Positions 8,144 through 17,750 of a stretch of 64,000 bases of DNA are shown in pieces. The position numbers were made by a program, and so were the translations under genes. Source of the stretch: Phaeodactylibacter sp. (GTDB lineage: Bacteria > Bacteroidota > Bacteroidia > Chitinophagales > Saprospiraceae). The stretch's first letter is position 1. Each line of letters starts with the position of its first letter. The notes below the pieces were generated by a model. That model was not told where the DNA came from. It saw nothing but the letters and a program-made list of their open reading frames with translations, and ran no database searches. The stretch spans positions 154,959-218,958 of the forward strand of contig NZ_JALEGS010000050.1 of the NCBI RefSeq assembly GCF_022763345.1, written 5' to 3'.

Positions 8144-10153
8144 ATGCTCCGTTCATTTTTGATCCTAATTGCAACCAGTATGATCGTGGCCTCCTGCCAA
8201 TCCGAGGGCTATCAGCCCCCACAGTACGATTCTTATGATGATTACCCGGTTTATACCGGTAATGACCTTGGGCTGACTTACACGCCTGAGTCGTCCGGCT
8301 TCCGATTGTGGTCGCCCGCTGCTCAGGCCGTACGCCTCCATTTTTACAGTCAGCCGCTGGGCGGAGAACCCATCCGTACCACCGAAATGGAGCCTGCAGA
8401 ACAAGGCACCTGGACGGCCTCATTCAAAGAGGACCTCCTGGGTACCTTCTACGCTTACCAGGTCAAGGTAAAGGACAACTGGCGGGAGCCGGTGCCCGGC
8501 CCTTATACCAAAGCCGTAGGCACTAATGGCATACGCGGGCAGGTGATCGACCTCAATGCCACCAACCCAGAAGGCTGGAGCCAAGACAAACGACCGCCCT
8601 TTGATGCTATCACCGATGCCGTAGTTTACGAACTGCACATCCGTGATGTATCCATCCACCCTGAGTCCGGCATTACCCACAAAGGGAAGTTTCTCGGGCT
8701 GGCGGAGACTGGGGCCACCACGCCGGATGGTACGCCCACCGGCCTGGACCATATCGCTGATCTTGGGGTTACCCATGTCCATATTCTCCCTGCTTTCGAC
8801 TTCCGATCTATTGATGAAAGCAAGCCGGAAGGAGAACGACGCTATAACTGGGGTTATGACCCTCAAAACTATAACGTGCCGGAAGGCAGCTATTCCATGG
8901 ACCCTGCCGATGGGGCTTCCCGTATCCGGGAGTTCAAAACCATGGTGCAAGCCCTCCATAATAAAGGCATAAGGGTGGTGCTGGATGTTGTCTACAACCA
9001 CACCGGCTTCACGGAGAATTCCCTGTTCAACGAACTTGTGCCCGGCTATTACTACCGCCACAATGAAGATGGCAGCTTTTCCAATGCCTCCGGCTGCGGC
9101 AACGAAACTGCCTCCGAGCGGGCTATGGTCCGGAAGTTCATCGTGGAAAGTGTAAAATACTGGACAGAAGAGTACCATATGGACGGTTTTCGGTTCGACC
9201 TTATGGCCATTCATGATATTGAAACCATGAACGAGGTCACGGAAGCCCTTGCCGATATCGACCCCAGCATCATCGTTTACGGCGAAGGCTGGACGGCCGG
9301 GGACAGCCCCCTGCCGTTATCCCGCCGGGCCTTAAAAGCTAAAGTCGCTCAGATGCCGGATGTAGCCGCTTTCAGCGATGATATCCGGGACGGGCTAAAG
9401 GGTAGCGTTTTTGAACATGAAGAAAAAGGTTTTGTCAGCGGTAAGCCCGGACGGGAAGAAGACGTCAAGTTCGGTATCGTAGCCTCCACGGCACACCCAC
9501 AGGTGGATTATCAAAAAGTGGCCTATTCGGACAACCCCTGGGCGGCTCACCCCACACAGACGATGACTTATGTCTCCTGTCACGACAACCACACCCTCTG
9601 GGACCGGCTGGCATTGTCCTGCCCTGATGCCAGCGAGGAAGAACGCATCAAAATGCACAAGCTTGCCCTCGCTACGGTACTGACTTCTCAGGGGACAGCT
9701 TTTCTGCACGCGGGCACAGAATTTCTGCGCACCAAGGATGGCGTGGAAAACTCCTTCGAATCTGCAGACAGCATTAATCAGATGGATTGGCCGCGCAAAG
9801 CACAGTACGCTGGCGTCAACGACTACGTTAAAGGGCTCATAGCGCTGCGTAAAGCCCACCCGGCATTCCGGATGCGGACCACGGCTGAAGTGAAGAAGCA
9901 TTTGGCCTTTCTGGATACAGGCGAAAGCAGTAATCTGATCGCCTATCAGATTGCCGACGGAGCTAATGGAGACGACTGGTCCAATATTGTTGTCGTCCTC
10001 AACGGCAATGAAGACTATCAGAGTGTCAACATCCCGGAAGGAGCCTGGACTATTGCCGTGGATGGCGGACAGGTAAGCCCGGAAGGGCTCGGCACCATTG
10101 AAGGAGGTGTGCTGCAGATCCCGGGCAGAACCGCCATGGTGCTTTACCAGTAA
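8144..10153 (+). CDS. pulA: Type I pullulanase, lipoprotein
   Basis: The enzyme (669 aa) hydrolyses alpha-1,6 branch points in pullulan, glycogen or starch fragments. A lipoprotein signal (LILIATSMIVASC) would anchor it in an outer envelope leaflet. A CBM48-like beta domain covers roughly residues 40-150. The GH13 barrel carries the pullulanase signature YNWGYDP (234-240), DVVYNHT (281-287), nucleophile D352 in GFRFDLM, acid/base E381 in GEGW and D481 in SCHDNH. All three catalytic acids are present. An MFS sugar transporter gene starts 32 bases downstream, so branched glucans are probably cut outside the cytoplasm and the product imported. Confidence 0.93.
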   Translation: MLRSFLILIATSMIVASCQSEGYQPPQYDSYDDYPVYTGNDLGLTYTPESSGFRLWSPAAQAVRLHFYSQPLGGEPIRTTEMEPAEQGTWTASFKEDLLGTFYAYQVKVKDNWREPVPGPYTKAVGTNGIRGQVIDLNATNPEGWSQDKRPPFDAITDAVVYELHIRDVSIHPESGITHKGKFLGLAETGATTPDGTPTGLDHIADLGVTHVHILPAFDFRSIDESKPEGERRYNWGYDPQNYNVPEGSYSMDPADGASRIREFKTMVQALHNKGIRVVLDVVYNHTGFTENSLFNELVPGYYYRHNEDGSFSNASGCGNETASERAMVRKFIVESVKYWTEEYHMDGFRFDLMAIHDIETMNEVTEALADIDPSIIVYGEGWTAGDSPLPLSRRALKAKVAQMPDVAAFSDDIRDGLKGSVFEHEEKGFVSGKPGREEDVKFGIVASTAHPQVDYQKVAYSDNPWAAHPTQTMTYVSCHDNHTLWDRLALSCPDASEEERIKMHKLALATVLTSQGTAFLHAGTEFLRTKDGVENSFESADSINQMDWPRKAQYAGVNDYVKGLIALRKAHPAFRMRTTAEVKKHLAFLDTGESSNLIAYQIADGANGDDWSNIVVVLNGNEDYQSVNIPEGAWTIAVDGGQVSPEGLGTIEGGVLQIPGRTAMVLYQ

Positions 10154-10185
10154 CCTTCTGATAACAAACAAAAAACTAGCGAACT

Positions 10186-11676
10186 ATGCTGGACATGCAA
10201 AAGCGGTTGACGAACTTCTTCTATGTCAACCTCAGCCTCCCCGCCACCGCGATGGGCTTTGCCCTTTCGGTACAGATTTCGGCCCTAAGCTGGATTCTCA
10301 GCACTCAGTACCACCTGGAAATAGAGGACATTGGACTGGTTTGGGCTGCCGGCCCCATAGCGGGCATTATCGGACAGGTCCTCATCGGTGTAATCAGTGA
10401 TAATGTGTGGTTTTTGAATGGGCGGCGGCGCCCGTTTATTCTCATTGGCGGTGTACTGGCGGCACTTATGCTTCTGGCGTTGCCTAATATCGGGGTCATT
10501 TCAGATGCAATGGGGATGGAGTCCATACTGGGCATTGCTATTATTGTAGCGCTAACCCTTGATCTGGCCATCAATGTGAGCTTTAATCCTACACGCTCCA
10601 TCATTGCAGATGTTACCCCCGAGGGCAAAGAACGCACCAAAGGCTACACCTGGATGCAGACCATTTCGGGTACATTCGGCGTACTGGCTTATGCCGTAGG
10701 TGCCATTTGGAACAACTTCGTACTCATCTATTTCGGAGCTGGCCTGGTGCTCATCCTTTCGGTACTGCCCGTCTTTTTTATAGAAGAGCCCCGGGTACTT
10801 AAGAGTTCCGGAGCGGAAGAGGAAAACGAAAAGAAACCAGGCTTTTCCCTTTCGGAAACGCTGAATGCCATACGGCCCCTTTGGGGATTTCTGGTCTATG
10901 CCATTTATGCCATGACTTTACGGATAATGGATATTGACCGGGAGCCAGGTTTTGTGGAGGGCTTCTGCCTGGCGCTTACTGCGGTGGTGATGATACAAGC
11001 CCTGCTCAAGAGTGAAACCGGGAAGCGTAAATCAGAGGCGGGGCTGATTGGTTTTCAGAAAGTACTGGCAGCTCATTCCTTCACCTGGATTGGGGTGCAA
11101 ACCATGTTTGTCTACATGTTTTCCTACGTGCAGCACGATGTGTACGGCTTCAGAGCGGGCGATGTGATTCCTGAAGATATTAAAATCGAAATGGGTCGGG
11201 TGGTCTCAATTGCTTTCCTGGTCCTTAATGCGGTTGCTGCCATCCTGCCTGCAACTGTTCTGGAGCCCATGGCCGACAAATTTGGGCGCGTTAAAGTACA
11301 CTTTGCCTGTATTGCTGTGATGGCGGTTGGGTACTTCAGCTTTTTGGTGCCGGGTATCAGCCCAACCCTGATTTATGTGCTGATGGGCGTGGCGGGCGTT
11401 GGCTGGGCAGCTACCGTGAGCCTGCCCTTTGCTATCATGTCGCAAAAAGTGGACCAGGCTAAAATGGGGCTTTACATGGGGCTGTTCAACCTGTCGGTGG
11501 TTCTGCCGCAGCTAGTCGCCAGTCTGGGCGTGGGCCAGCTGATTGGCAATGCCGAAAACAAGAGTATCACCTTTGTGGTATGCGGCGTGACGCTTGGCAT
11601 TTCTGCCCTGGCCTGGCTTATGGTCAAAGAGGAACAGACCGGAGACGCGGCAGTTGTTGCGCCGGCAGGGCATTAA
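10186..11676 (+). CDS. MFS sugar transporter (SLC45/GPH-like)
   Basis: The product (496 aa) is a polytopic membrane protein with about 12 hydrophobic segments. The first loop holds the major-facilitator motif region DNVWFLNGRRRPFILIGG, and GRRRPF is typical of SLC45-type sucrose/maltose carriers. A second matching loop (EPMADKFGRVKVHF) lies near residue 360. It directly follows pulA with a 32-base gap and no terminator, so maltose or malto-oligosaccharides are the likely substrate. The start may be ATG 10186 or the in-frame ATG at 10195. A strong terminator follows. Confidence 0.85.
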   Translation: MLDMQKRLTNFFYVNLSLPATAMGFALSVQISALSWILSTQYHLEIEDIGLVWAAGPIAGIIGQVLIGVISDNVWFLNGRRRPFILIGGVLAALMLLALPNIGVISDAMGMESILGIAIIVALTLDLAINVSFNPTRSIIADVTPEGKERTKGYTWMQTISGTFGVLAYAVGAIWNNFVLIYFGAGLVLILSVLPVFFIEEPRVLKSSGAEEENEKKPGFSLSETLNAIRPLWGFLVYAIYAMTLRIMDIDREPGFVEGFCLALTAVVMIQALLKSETGKRKSEAGLIGFQKVLAAHSFTWIGVQTMFVYMFSYVQHDVYGFRAGDVIPEDIKIEMGRVVSIAFLVLNAVAAILPATVLEPMADKFGRVKVHFACIAVMAVGYFSFLVPGISPTLIYVLMGVAGVGWAATVSLPFAIMSQKVDQAKMGLYMGLFNLSVVLPQLVASLGVGQLIGNAENKSITFVVCGVTLGISALAWLMVKEEQTGDAAVVAPAGH

Positions 11677-11721
11677 AAAATTGGATGCCAGTGGCCTATT
11701 AAAGGCTGGCATCCAGTTTTT
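11677..11721. terminator. Bidirectional terminator
   Basis: A perfect 10-bp stem (11682-11691 with 11706-11715) is flanked by an A run upstream and a T run downstream. It serves both the MFS gene from the left and the HU/SPOR gene from the right. Confidence 0.85.
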
Positions 11722-11724
11722 TAT

Positions 11725-12717
11725 CTACCAGCGATAAAGCTTGGCATCTTCCGTAAACCGCTTACGCACATCTTTAATTGCGGCTTCAATCTCAGCTTCG
11801 GATCGGTAAGTCCGCTGCACGCCCACTTTGGTCAGCTTGCCCGCCTTCTCCGTGTAAGGTTCGTACCCGGCATCGTAGATATCGTCTATGAGCTGCTTTA
11901 CGTTATCGGGATTGCCAAAGACCCCAACGATGATGACATATGACTGCTGTCCGGGCACTGGCGTCGGGCGTTCAGTATCAGCCCCTTCAGCATCATCAGC
12001 AGGTGATTCTGCCTGTGCTTCCGTTTCTGCAGGAGCCTCCTCTTCCGGAATAGCCTTAGCAGCCGTGTCATCGCCCGGGCGCACATTCACGCGGGAAGTA
12101 GGAACCGTCTGCATGGCCTGCTCCTGTCCCTGCCCCGCTCCAAAAATCAGAAAATATACCGCTACGCTTACCACCACAGTTGCTGCCGCAATAGCCGCTA
12201 TCAAGCCATTATTGGTAGCCTGGGCTGCATTTGGAGGACCGGCATTAACAGTGGATTTTTTCGGGCGTTCTTTCACCGGCTGCGGTCGGGCGGAACGGGC
12301 AACGGGGTAAAAGCTGACCGTAGGCAGGCCGTAGGAATCCACGTCGTAATTATTGCCATCCGGCAGGAACTGCAGGTTATTCTCATAATCCTGATACAAA
12401 CGCCCCACTTTAGGGAAAACAACGATTTCTCTGCGCCCGATGGCTTCTTTCACTTCATTGACGTAACCCTCCAGCGTTTGAGTGGCATCCTTTGGCGACA
12501 AGCCGTACTGCTCCTGAAGCATGCCCGACAGCAAGCCGTCATCGCTTACCAGGTTGGCATTGAAGGCAACGGTCTTGCCCGGAGGATGCAGCTCGCCCTG
12601 TACCTGATCGATTACAGCAGGCTGATAGGCCGCTTCGAAACTCCCCAGCCCAGGCAGGGCTACTGTCTTATTTTTGTAAAGAAGTGAACTGATATAATTG
12701 CCTATATCCATTTCCAT
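11725..12717 (-). CDS. CCDC81-type HU domain protein with SPOR domain
   Basis: The product has 330 residues. The N-terminal ~140 residues (IGNYISSLLYKNKTVALPGL, then REIVVFPKVGRLYQDYENN) match the paired CCDC81-like prokaryotic HU domains of Bacteroidota. A single membrane segment (AAIAAATVVVSVAVYFLIFG) follows at ~180-200, then a Pro/Glu/Ala-rich linker. The final ~75 residues (SYVIIVGVFGNPDNVKQLID ... KVGVQRTYRSEAEIEAAI) form a SPOR domain, which binds denuded peptidoglycan glycans at division sites. The protein could link a cytoplasmic HU module to septal wall. The ATG at 12717 is chosen because the HU domain begins there and a promoter lies just upstream. Confidence 0.82.
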   Translation of the reverse strand: MEMDIGNYISSLLYKNKTVALPGLGSFEAAYQPAVIDQVQGELHPPGKTVAFNANLVSDDGLLSGMLQEQYGLSPKDATQTLEGYVNEVKEAIGRREIVVFPKVGRLYQDYENNLQFLPDGNNYDVDSYGLPTVSFYPVARSARPQPVKERPKKSTVNAGPPNAAQATNNGLIAAIAAATVVVSVAVYFLIFGAGQGQEQAMQTVPTSRVNVRPGDDTAAKAIPEEEAPAETEAQAESPADDAEGADTERPTPVPGQQSYVIIVGVFGNPDNVKQLIDDIYDAGYEPYTEKAGKLTKVGVQRTYRSEAEIEAAIKDVRKRFTEDAKLYRW

Positions 12718-12766
12718 ATCTGCTGCTTTTTGCTGTAGCCGTGCGGCCGAGTCTGACGCGCACCTG

Positions 12767-12799
12767 CAAAGGTACATCTTAAAGGCCTTATCGTGCCAA
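12767..12799 (-). promoter_or_regulatory. Bacteroidota-type promoter for the HU/SPOR gene
   Basis: Read on the minus strand, TTG (12799-12797) and TACCTTTG (12774-12767) are 22 bases apart. Transcription would begin near 12760, about 43 bases before the ATG at 12717. Confidence 0.5.
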
Positions 12800-12840
12800 T
12801 CTGACAGCCCTGAATATGCCCAATGTCTAAACTAATCAAT

Positions 12841-12871
12841 TTTGGGCAAATTCCAATATATACTAACTTTG
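12841..12871 (+). promoter_or_regulatory. Bacteroidota-type promoter for metH
   Basis: TTTG at 12841-12844 and TAACTTTG at 12864-12871 are 19 bases apart, an excellent match to the consensus. Transcription would begin near 12878, leaving a ~60-base leader before the ATG at 12937. That leader is too short for a cobalamin riboswitch. Confidence 0.7.
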
Positions 12872-12936
12872 GCAACCACAAATTGGGGTATTTGTTATCC
12901 TTCTTTGTGACCAATCTATCAAAACACAACGCACCC

Positions 12937-15900
12937 ATGTCGATTCGCGATATACTTAAGCAAAGAATTTTAGTCATTGATGGTGCCATGGGCACTATGA
13001 TTCAGCAATACCAACTCGGTGAAGCGGACTACCGTGGTGAGGAGTTTGCAGACTGGCCTCAGGATATTCAGGGCAACAACGATATTCTATCCATCACGCA
13101 GCCCCAAATCGTGGAGGCTATCCACAAAGCCTACCTGGAAGCCGGGGCGGATATCATTGAAACCAACACCTTCAGCGGCACCCGTATCGCACAGGCTGAC
13201 TATGGCATGGAGGAATACGCCTACGAGATCAACCTCAAGGCGGCGCAGGCTGCCCGAAGAGCGGCCGATGAATTCACAGCCAAAAATCCAGACCGCCCCC
13301 GCTTTGTTGCTGGTGCAATGGGCCCTACCAACCGGACCGCCTCCCTGTCGCCGGATGTCAATGACCCGGGCTACCGGGCGGTCACCTTTGACGAACTGCG
13401 CGACAACTACTACGAACAGGCCAAAGGCCTGATGGATGGTGGTGCCGACCTCTTCCTGATTGAGACCGTCTTCGACACCCTCAATGCCAAAGCTGCGCTT
13501 TTTGCCATTGACCTGTTACATGAGGAACAGGGCAAGGAACTGCCCATCATGGTATCGGGCACGATTACTGATGCCAGCGGGCGTACCCTGTCCGGTCAAA
13601 CTGCTGAAGCGTTCTGGATTTCCGTCAGCCATATGCCACTGCTCAGCGTGGGGCTCAACTGTGCGCTGGGTGCACAGGAAATGCGCCCCCATATCGAGGC
13701 GCTTTCCGATATCGCAGACTGCTACATTAGTGCTTATCCCAATGCTGGTTTGCCTAATGAATTCGGAGAGTACGATCAGGAGCCCGAAGAAATGCGGAAC
13801 TACATCCGGGATTTCGCAGACAGTGGCTTCGTTAACATCATTGGGGGGTGCTGCGGGACCACGCCCGAACACATCCAATTGATGGCAGAAGCGGTAGAAG
13901 GCTTACAACCGCGTAAGGTTTCCCCATCGCCGGAATACACCCTGCTTAGCGGGCTGGAGCCACTCATCATCCGCCCCGAGACCAACTTCGTCAATGTGGG
14001 GGAACGGACCAACGTCACCGGCTCCCGCAAATTCGCACGCCTGATCAAGTCAGGTGCCTACGACGAAGCCCTTTCCGTAGCCCAGCATCAGGTGGAAGGA
14101 GGCGCACAGATTATTGACATCAATATGGATGAAGGGCTTCTGGATTCTGAAAAAGCGATGACGGACTTTCTCAACCTGGTGATGGCTGAGCCCGATATTG
14201 CCAAGCTGCCCATCATGATTGACTCTTCCAAGTTCTCTGTCATCGAAGCAGGGCTTAAGTGCGTTCAGGGCAAGTGCGTGGTCAATTCCATCTCCCTGAA
14301 GGAAGGAGAAGAAGCCTTTATTCAACAGGCGAAAACTGTTCGGCGCTATGGTGCGGCTACGGTCGTCATGGCTTTTGATGAAGAAGGGCAGGCTGACACC
14401 ATCAAGCGTAAGGTCGATATCTGTGAGCGGGCCTACAACATCCTTACCCAACAGGTAGGCTTCCGTCCACAGGACATCATCTTCGACCCAAATATTTTCG
14501 CAGTAGCCACAGGCATTGAAGCCCATAACGAATACGCCATCAACTTTATCGAAGCGACCCGGCAGATTAAGGAGCGATGCCCGGGCGCCAAGGTTAGCGG
14601 CGGTGTCAGCAACATCAGCTTCTCCTTCCGGGGCAACAACGTTGTCCGGGAAGCCATGCATGCCGCATTTCTCTACCACGCCATCAAGGCGGGCATGGAT
14701 ATGGGCATTGTGAATGCCGGCATGATTGAAGTCTATGATGAGATCCCCGGCGATTTGCTGGAACGGGTGGAAGACGTACTCTTCAACCGGCGGGAAGACG
14801 CCACCGAACGCCTAACTGAATTTGCTGAAAGCGTTAAGGGGGACGGAGGCCGTACCTTCAAAAAGGATACCGCATGGCGGGAAGCCCCCTTGCAGGAGCG
14901 CATCAAACATGCCCTCGTGCGCGGTATTACAGACCATATCGAAGCTGATGCCGAGGAAGCCCGGCAGCAACTGCCTTCACCTCTTGATGTGATCGAAGGC
15001 CCGCTGATGGATGGCATGAATGTAGTGGGCGACCTCTTTGGGGAAGGCAAGATGTTTCTGCCGCAGGTGGTGAAAAGCGCCCGGGTGATGAAGAAAGCCG
15101 TGGCTTATCTTACGCCCTATATCGAAGCTCAAAAAGCAGCGGGCGAAGACAGCAGCAAAGGCAAAGTCCTGCTCGCTACCGTCAAAGGCGATGTACACGA
15201 TATCGGTAAAAATATCGTCGGCGTAGTGCTAGGCTGCAACAATTATGATATCATCGACATGGGCGTGATGGTCCCGGCGGACAAAATACTCGCCAAAGCA
15301 AAAGAAATCGGCGCAGACATTATCGGTCTGAGCGGCCTGATTACACCTTCGCTTGATGAAATGGTGCATGTGGCCAAAGAGATGGAGCGGCAGGGCTTTA
15401 CCGTACCACTACTGATTGGCGGGGCGACGACTTCCAAAACCCACACCGCCGTAAAAGTGGAACCGCAGTACTCCGGCCCCGTTGTACACGTGCTTGATGC
15501 ATCCCGGAGCGTATCAGTAGTGAGCAATTTGCTCAACGAAAATGAAAGTCAGCGCAGCAACTACGTGCTGGACATCCGCAAGGACTACGAACGGGTACGT
15601 GAACTGCGCGGCAACCGGAAATCCAACAAAAAGTACCATACCCTCAAAAAAGCGAGAGCGCACCGGTTGGAGCTGGATTGGACCGCCACACCTGCCGTTA
15701 AGCCTGCACAGCCTGGCTTGCAGGTGATCGAAGATTACAATCTTGAAGATTTAACTGAGTATATCGACTGGACGCCATTCTTCAGCAGCTGGCAGCTCAA
15801 AGGCAAGTTCCCGGCTATTTTGGAAGATGAGGTGGTCGGTACTGAAGCTCAAAAACTGTACAACGATGCCCGCAGCATGCTCCGCCAGATTATCGACGAA

Positions 15901-16614
15901 AAGTGGCTGACTGCTAAAGCTGTATTTGGGCTGTTCCCTGCGAATGCGGTGGGTGAAGAATCTGTAGCTGTGTTTACTAATGAGGACCGGAAAGCGCAGC
16001 AAACCGTACTTCATTTTTTGCGACAGCAGCGCCAAAAAGCGCCCGGCCAGCCCAATCTTAGCCTCTCAGACTATATCCGAAAGGCGGAAGACGGGCCCGA
16101 CTACATCGGTGCTTTTGCCGTCACGGCAGGCTTTGGGATCGAACCCCACATCAAACGCTTCGAAGCGGAGCACGATGACTACCACGCCATCATGCTTAAA
16201 GCGCTGGCCGACCGGCTTGCAGAGGCCCTGGCGGAGAGGTTGCATCAGCGGGTACGCAAGGAATTCTGGGGCTATGATCAGTCAGAGAACCTGGATAATG
16301 AAGCCCTGATCGAAGAAAAATATAAAGGCATCCGCCCTGCCCCCGGCTACCCGGCCTGTCCGGAGCATACTGAAAAGGGAACCATTTGGGAACTTCTGAA
16401 GGTGGAGGAAAATATCGGTATCCAACTGACCGAATCCTACGCCATGTACCCGGCCGCCTCTGTGAGTGGTTACTACTTCGCTCATCCTGAATCGAAGTAC
16501 TTTGGCCTCGGACAGATCAGCAAAGATCAGGTGGAGGACTACGCAAGCCGCAAAGGAATGTCCGTAGAGGATGCCGAGCGCTGGCTGGCTCCGGTGCTGA
16601 ATTACGATGTGTAA
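12937..16614 (+). CDS. metH: Cobalamin-dependent methionine synthase
   Basis: The product (1225 aa) transfers a methyl group from 5-methyltetrahydrofolate to homocysteine through cobalamin. All four modules are present in one chain of normal length: homocysteine-binding (from VIDGAMGTMIQQYQ to the zinc ligands in GLNCALGA and GGCCGT, residues 1-330), the pterin-binding domain (NVGERTNVTGSRKFARLI, ~350-620), the B12-binding domain with the axial-ligand motif GDVHDIGKNI (~745-900), and the AdoMet reactivation domain (ESYAMYPAASVSGYY near the end). The ATG at 12937 fits the promoter; upstream in-frame starts would precede it. It ends two bases from the convergent DUF819 gene. Confidence 0.97.
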   Translation: MSIRDILKQRILVIDGAMGTMIQQYQLGEADYRGEEFADWPQDIQGNNDILSITQPQIVEAIHKAYLEAGADIIETNTFSGTRIAQADYGMEEYAYEINLKAAQAARRAADEFTAKNPDRPRFVAGAMGPTNRTASLSPDVNDPGYRAVTFDELRDNYYEQAKGLMDGGADLFLIETVFDTLNAKAALFAIDLLHEEQGKELPIMVSGTITDASGRTLSGQTAEAFWISVSHMPLLSVGLNCALGAQEMRPHIEALSDIADCYISAYPNAGLPNEFGEYDQEPEEMRNYIRDFADSGFVNIIGGCCGTTPEHIQLMAEAVEGLQPRKVSPSPEYTLLSGLEPLIIRPETNFVNVGERTNVTGSRKFARLIKSGAYDEALSVAQHQVEGGAQIIDINMDEGLLDSEKAMTDFLNLVMAEPDIAKLPIMIDSSKFSVIEAGLKCVQGKCVVNSISLKEGEEAFIQQAKTVRRYGAATVVMAFDEEGQADTIKRKVDICERAYNILTQQVGFRPQDIIFDPNIFAVATGIEAHNEYAINFIEATRQIKERCPGAKVSGGVSNISFSFRGNNVVREAMHAAFLYHAIKAGMDMGIVNAGMIEVYDEIPGDLLERVEDVLFNRREDATERLTEFAESVKGDGGRTFKKDTAWREAPLQERIKHALVRGITDHIEADAEEARQQLPSPLDVIEGPLMDGMNVVGDLFGEGKMFLPQVVKSARVMKKAVAYLTPYIEAQKAAGEDSSKGKVLLATVKGDVHDIGKNIVGVVLGCNNYDIIDMGVMVPADKILAKAKEIGADIIGLSGLITPSLDEMVHVAKEMERQGFTVPLLIGGATTSKTHTAVKVEPQYSGPVVHVLDASRSVSVVSNLLNENESQRSNYVLDIRKDYERVRELRGNRKSNKKYHTLKKARAHRLELDWTATPAVKPAQPGLQVIEDYNLEDLTEYIDWTPFFSSWQLKGKFPAILEDEVVGTEAQKLYNDARSMLRQIIDEKWLTAKAVFGLFPANAVGEESVAVFTNEDRKAQQTVLHFLRQQRQKAPGQPNLSLSDYIRKAEDGPDYIGAFAVTAGFGIEPHIKRFEAEHDDYHAIMLKALADRLAEALAERLHQRVRKEFWGYDQSENLDNEALIEEKYKGIRPAPGYPACPEHTEKGTIWELLKVEENIGIQLTESYAMYPAASVSGYYFAHPESKYFGLGQISKDQVEDYASRKGMSVEDAERWLAPVLNYDV

Positions 16615-16616
16615 GG

Positions 16617-17747
16617 CTACAATAGCCACTGCAAAAGATAAGCCAGCCCGATGCCCAGGTAATTGCCAATGGCGTAGCCCAGCAACCCCATAGCGATACC
16701 GGAAAGGATCAGCTGCCGGTTGCCGGTGATACTGGCGATCTGACCGATAAACGGAGGGCCATAGATGGCAGCTACGGATGTAAAAAGAAAGGTATCCCGG
16801 TCAATGTGGAAAAGCCGGGCCAGGAGCAGATGCAAGAAGATGGTGCCCATCAGGGCTACTGCTGTGAATTGCACGATGCCAAGCCCCTTGTCCAGGATAC
16901 TTTGGAAATCAGCCAGCATGCCCAGAGCCACGCAAAAAATCAGTAGAAAGTATTCGCCGGTCTCAAAGGTGTTTTCCAAGTTCCTGACGGTGGGTATAAA
17001 GGACGCCGCCAGGCTTAGGCTCGTCAGCATAAGGATGAGGAACGCCAGTTGATCTAATCGGCCATACACCAGCCAGGTAAGCCCCAAAGCGCTGCCTATC
17101 ACCAGGATCGTCAGGCCTATCGCACGAATGGCATGCTTGTAGTTGAACGAATAGTAAGGGTCTGTTTCTGTTTCATCAACTGCTCCTGTAATGGCGTTCT
17201 GAAAACCAGGCAGTACCGCTTTCAGCCACTTGGGCACCACCGAAGTCAGCAGCAACAGGTACACCCCTCCCAGCAGCACGTCTGCGGCGTTAACCAGAAT
17301 AATGGTTTCCTGTGGTGCATTCAGCGCTAGTCCAATAGCCTGCATATTTGGAGTGCCTCCGGTATAAATCCCAGCCAGCATGCCCGCCAGCCGCCAGGTA
17401 TCCGGTAGATCATCCAAAAACCAGTAGGCTGCGGCAACCGTCGCCACAACACCACTCAGCACACAAAGCCCAAAGCTCAGCAAACTGCTGCCTGCATGGG
17501 ACAGCCAGCGCTTCAGGTCGGTGGCATAAAGCAAAAGTGGAATAGCAAACAAAATCCCGACCTCCGTAGCGGTAGTTGAGAACGGCTCGTTGAGCGGAAA
17601 AAGGCCAGTATTCTTCAGGAGGATGCCAACCGCATAGCACAGTACCACGGGGCTCAGCCAATCTGGTAACAGCCCACGGCGTACAAGCCTGCGGCTCAGG
17701 AAAGGAAACCCCAGCAAGATCGCACCTTGTAGCAAAATCCAGGGCAT
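16617..17747 (-). CDS. DUF819-family membrane protein
   Basis: The 376-residue protein has about ten membrane segments. The central motif GIYTGGTPNMQAIGLALNAP is characteristic of the DUF819 family, whose members resemble carboxylate or small-molecule transporters; the substrate is not known. It starts 3 bases after the stop of the Clp-like ATPase gene, so the two are almost certainly co-transcribed. It converges on metH with only two bases between the stop codons. Confidence 0.85.
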   Translation of the reverse strand: MPWILLQGAILLGFPFLSRRLVRRGLLPDWLSPVVLCYAVGILLKNTGLFPLNEPFSTTATEVGILFAIPLLLYATDLKRWLSHAGSSLLSFGLCVLSGVVATVAAAYWFLDDLPDTWRLAGMLAGIYTGGTPNMQAIGLALNAPQETIILVNAADVLLGGVYLLLLTSVVPKWLKAVLPGFQNAITGAVDETETDPYYSFNYKHAIRAIGLTILVIGSALGLTWLVYGRLDQLAFLILMLTSLSLAASFIPTVRNLENTFETGEYFLLIFCVALGMLADFQSILDKGLGIVQFTAVALMGTIFLHLLLARLFHIDRDTFLFTSVAAIYGPPFIGQIASITGNRQLILSGIAMGLLGYAIGNYLGIGLAYLLQWLL

Positions 17748-17750
17748 AAG

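Noticed and set aside
12872..12936. Cobalamin riboswitch upstream of metH
   Set aside because: The leader after the promoter is only ~60 bases and shows no B12-box.
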